From an uncultured Opitutia bacterium (lineage in GTDB: Bacteria; Verrucomicrobiota; Verrucomicrobiia; Opitutales; UBA953), in assembly GCA_903913915.1 (NCBI GenBank), contig CAIWNE010000070.1, positions 1 through 64,000 of the forward strand: 64,000 nt of DNA, written 5' to 3'. The notes beneath the pieces are model-generated. The model worked only from the letters and a program-made list of their open reading frames with translations. It did not search any database and was not told the DNA's origin. A program made the translations under genes and the position numbers. Shown piece after piece: positions 63,533-64,000 of this stretch. Numbering within the stretch: the first letter of the stretch is position 1; the number at the start of each line of letters is the position of its first letter.

Positions 63533-64000
63533 ATGCCCCTCCTCGTTTCCCGTTTCCGGCGGTTCGTTCTCTGGCTGGTCCTCTTGGCGTCTTTTTTATC
63601 CGCTGAAGCCAAGGGGCTCACCGATCAGCAAGCCTTCGAGAGTTACCTGAAGCAGGCCGAGAAGGGTGACGGCGGCGCGATCTACAGCCTGGGGTTTTGC
63701 TACTGGTATGGCCGCGGTGTCGCCAAGGATCCGGTCGAGGCGTATGCCTATTGGAACCTGCGCGGCATGTCCGATCGCGTGGATGCGCGATACGCCCTCT
63801 GGGCCCTGGAGGCCGAAAAGGAAATCACCCCCGAGATTCGTGCGCGCGGCCGGTTGCGAACGACGGAACTGCAGGAAAAACTTGATGCGAAGGCCGGGCC
63901 AGGGGGGGCTCCTTCCGTCCATCGTCTTACTTATGAGCAGCTTTTTGCCGATTACATGGGCATGGTCGAACAGGGTAACATGGGTTATCTCTATAACGTG
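63533..64000 (+). CDS. Sel1-repeat secreted protein (partial, runs off the window; absent from the ORF track)
   Basis: An open frame of 156 codons from the ATG at 63533 continues past the right edge. Translated by hand it starts MPLLVSRFRRFVLWLVLLAS, a signal peptide ending SAEA, so the protein is exported. Residues about 40-75 read AEKGDGGAIYSLGFCYWYGR and GVAKDPVEAYAYWNLRG, a classical Sel1-like (TPR-related) repeat. A second, similar repeat seems to begin at the edge (MGMVEQGNMGYLYNV). Such proteins usually act as scaffolds for protein-protein contacts. Total length and partners are unknown. The preceding 150 bp contain the tRNA-like fragment and no clear promoter. Confidence 0.8.
   Translation, partial: MPLLVSRFRRFVLWLVLLASFLSAEAKGLTDQQAFESYLKQAEKGDGGAIYSLGFCYWYGRGVAKDPVEAYAYWNLRGMSDRVDARYALWALEAEKEITPEIRARGRLRTTELQEKLDAKAGPGGAPSVHRLTYEQLFADYMGMVEQGNMGYLYNV

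Overview
The window looks like a chromosome segment of a GC-rich, Gram-negative member of the PVC group, most likely Verrucomicrobiota and plausibly Opitutae. The evidence is a PEP-CTERM (exosortase-type) giant surface protein built from autotransporter-associated beta-strand repeats, a PVC-type propeller/HEAT/cytochrome c protein, two HAF-repeat autotransporters and several Verrucomicrobia-style exported proteins. Species cannot be fixed from the sequence alone. No phage, CRISPR array or rRNA was seen.

Layout. 1-541 is a repeat-rich leader. 542-36235 is one uninterrupted 11,897-codon gene that fills more than half the window: signal peptide, very long Gly/Ala/Ser/Thr/Asn-rich beta-helical repeat region, an embedded PA14-like module, inserted small beta modules, a 990-bp-spaced internal duplication, and a C-terminal PEP-CTERM tag. 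36236-38556 holds a REP-associated tyrosine transposase (RAYT) surrounded by REP hairpins, then xseA. 38557-42066 holds a beta-hydroxyacid dehydrogenase, pyruvate kinase and trmB, separated by mosaic repeats. 42675-49000 holds a small unknown protein, a fatty acid desaturase, a low-molecular-weight phosphatase, a small lipoprotein, an aldose-1-epimerase-like protein and a minus-strand operon (DUF1475, DUF2062, DUF1295, Cfa/coclaurine-N-methyltransferase-like enzyme). 49362-60862 is envelope-dominated: two paralogous HAF autotransporters, a coupled pair of exported proteins (one an alpha/beta hydrolase with Ca-binding repeats), the PVC cytochrome protein and a Na/Pi-cotransporter-like protein. 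61221-64000 holds a DUF1080-like secreted protein, a coupled HAD/Rrf2 pair, a tRNA-Leu-like fragment and the start of a Sel1-repeat protein that runs off the edge and is missing from the ORF track.

The most unusual feature, besides the giant gene, is the intergenic DNA. Nearly every large gap is made of a few reusable modules: (i) REP hairpins with a GTAG head and a fixed geometry of about 9-bp arms and a 3-4-nt loop, but at least six different stem sequences (called A-F here), with compensatory changes inside stems; (ii) a repeat placed just after stop codons, always in sense orientation to the upstream gene (four copies, called PSR here); (iii) CAGGTYY-rich (M2), GAGGACTGA-rich (M0) and CTCAAGGGGAGACC (M1) modules arranged in the same order at several loci. 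A RAYT sits in the middle of one such cluster and is a candidate for the enzyme that spreads at least the GTAG-headed part. Most start codons lack a Shine-Dalgarno match, and several are preceded by pyrimidine-rich tracts.
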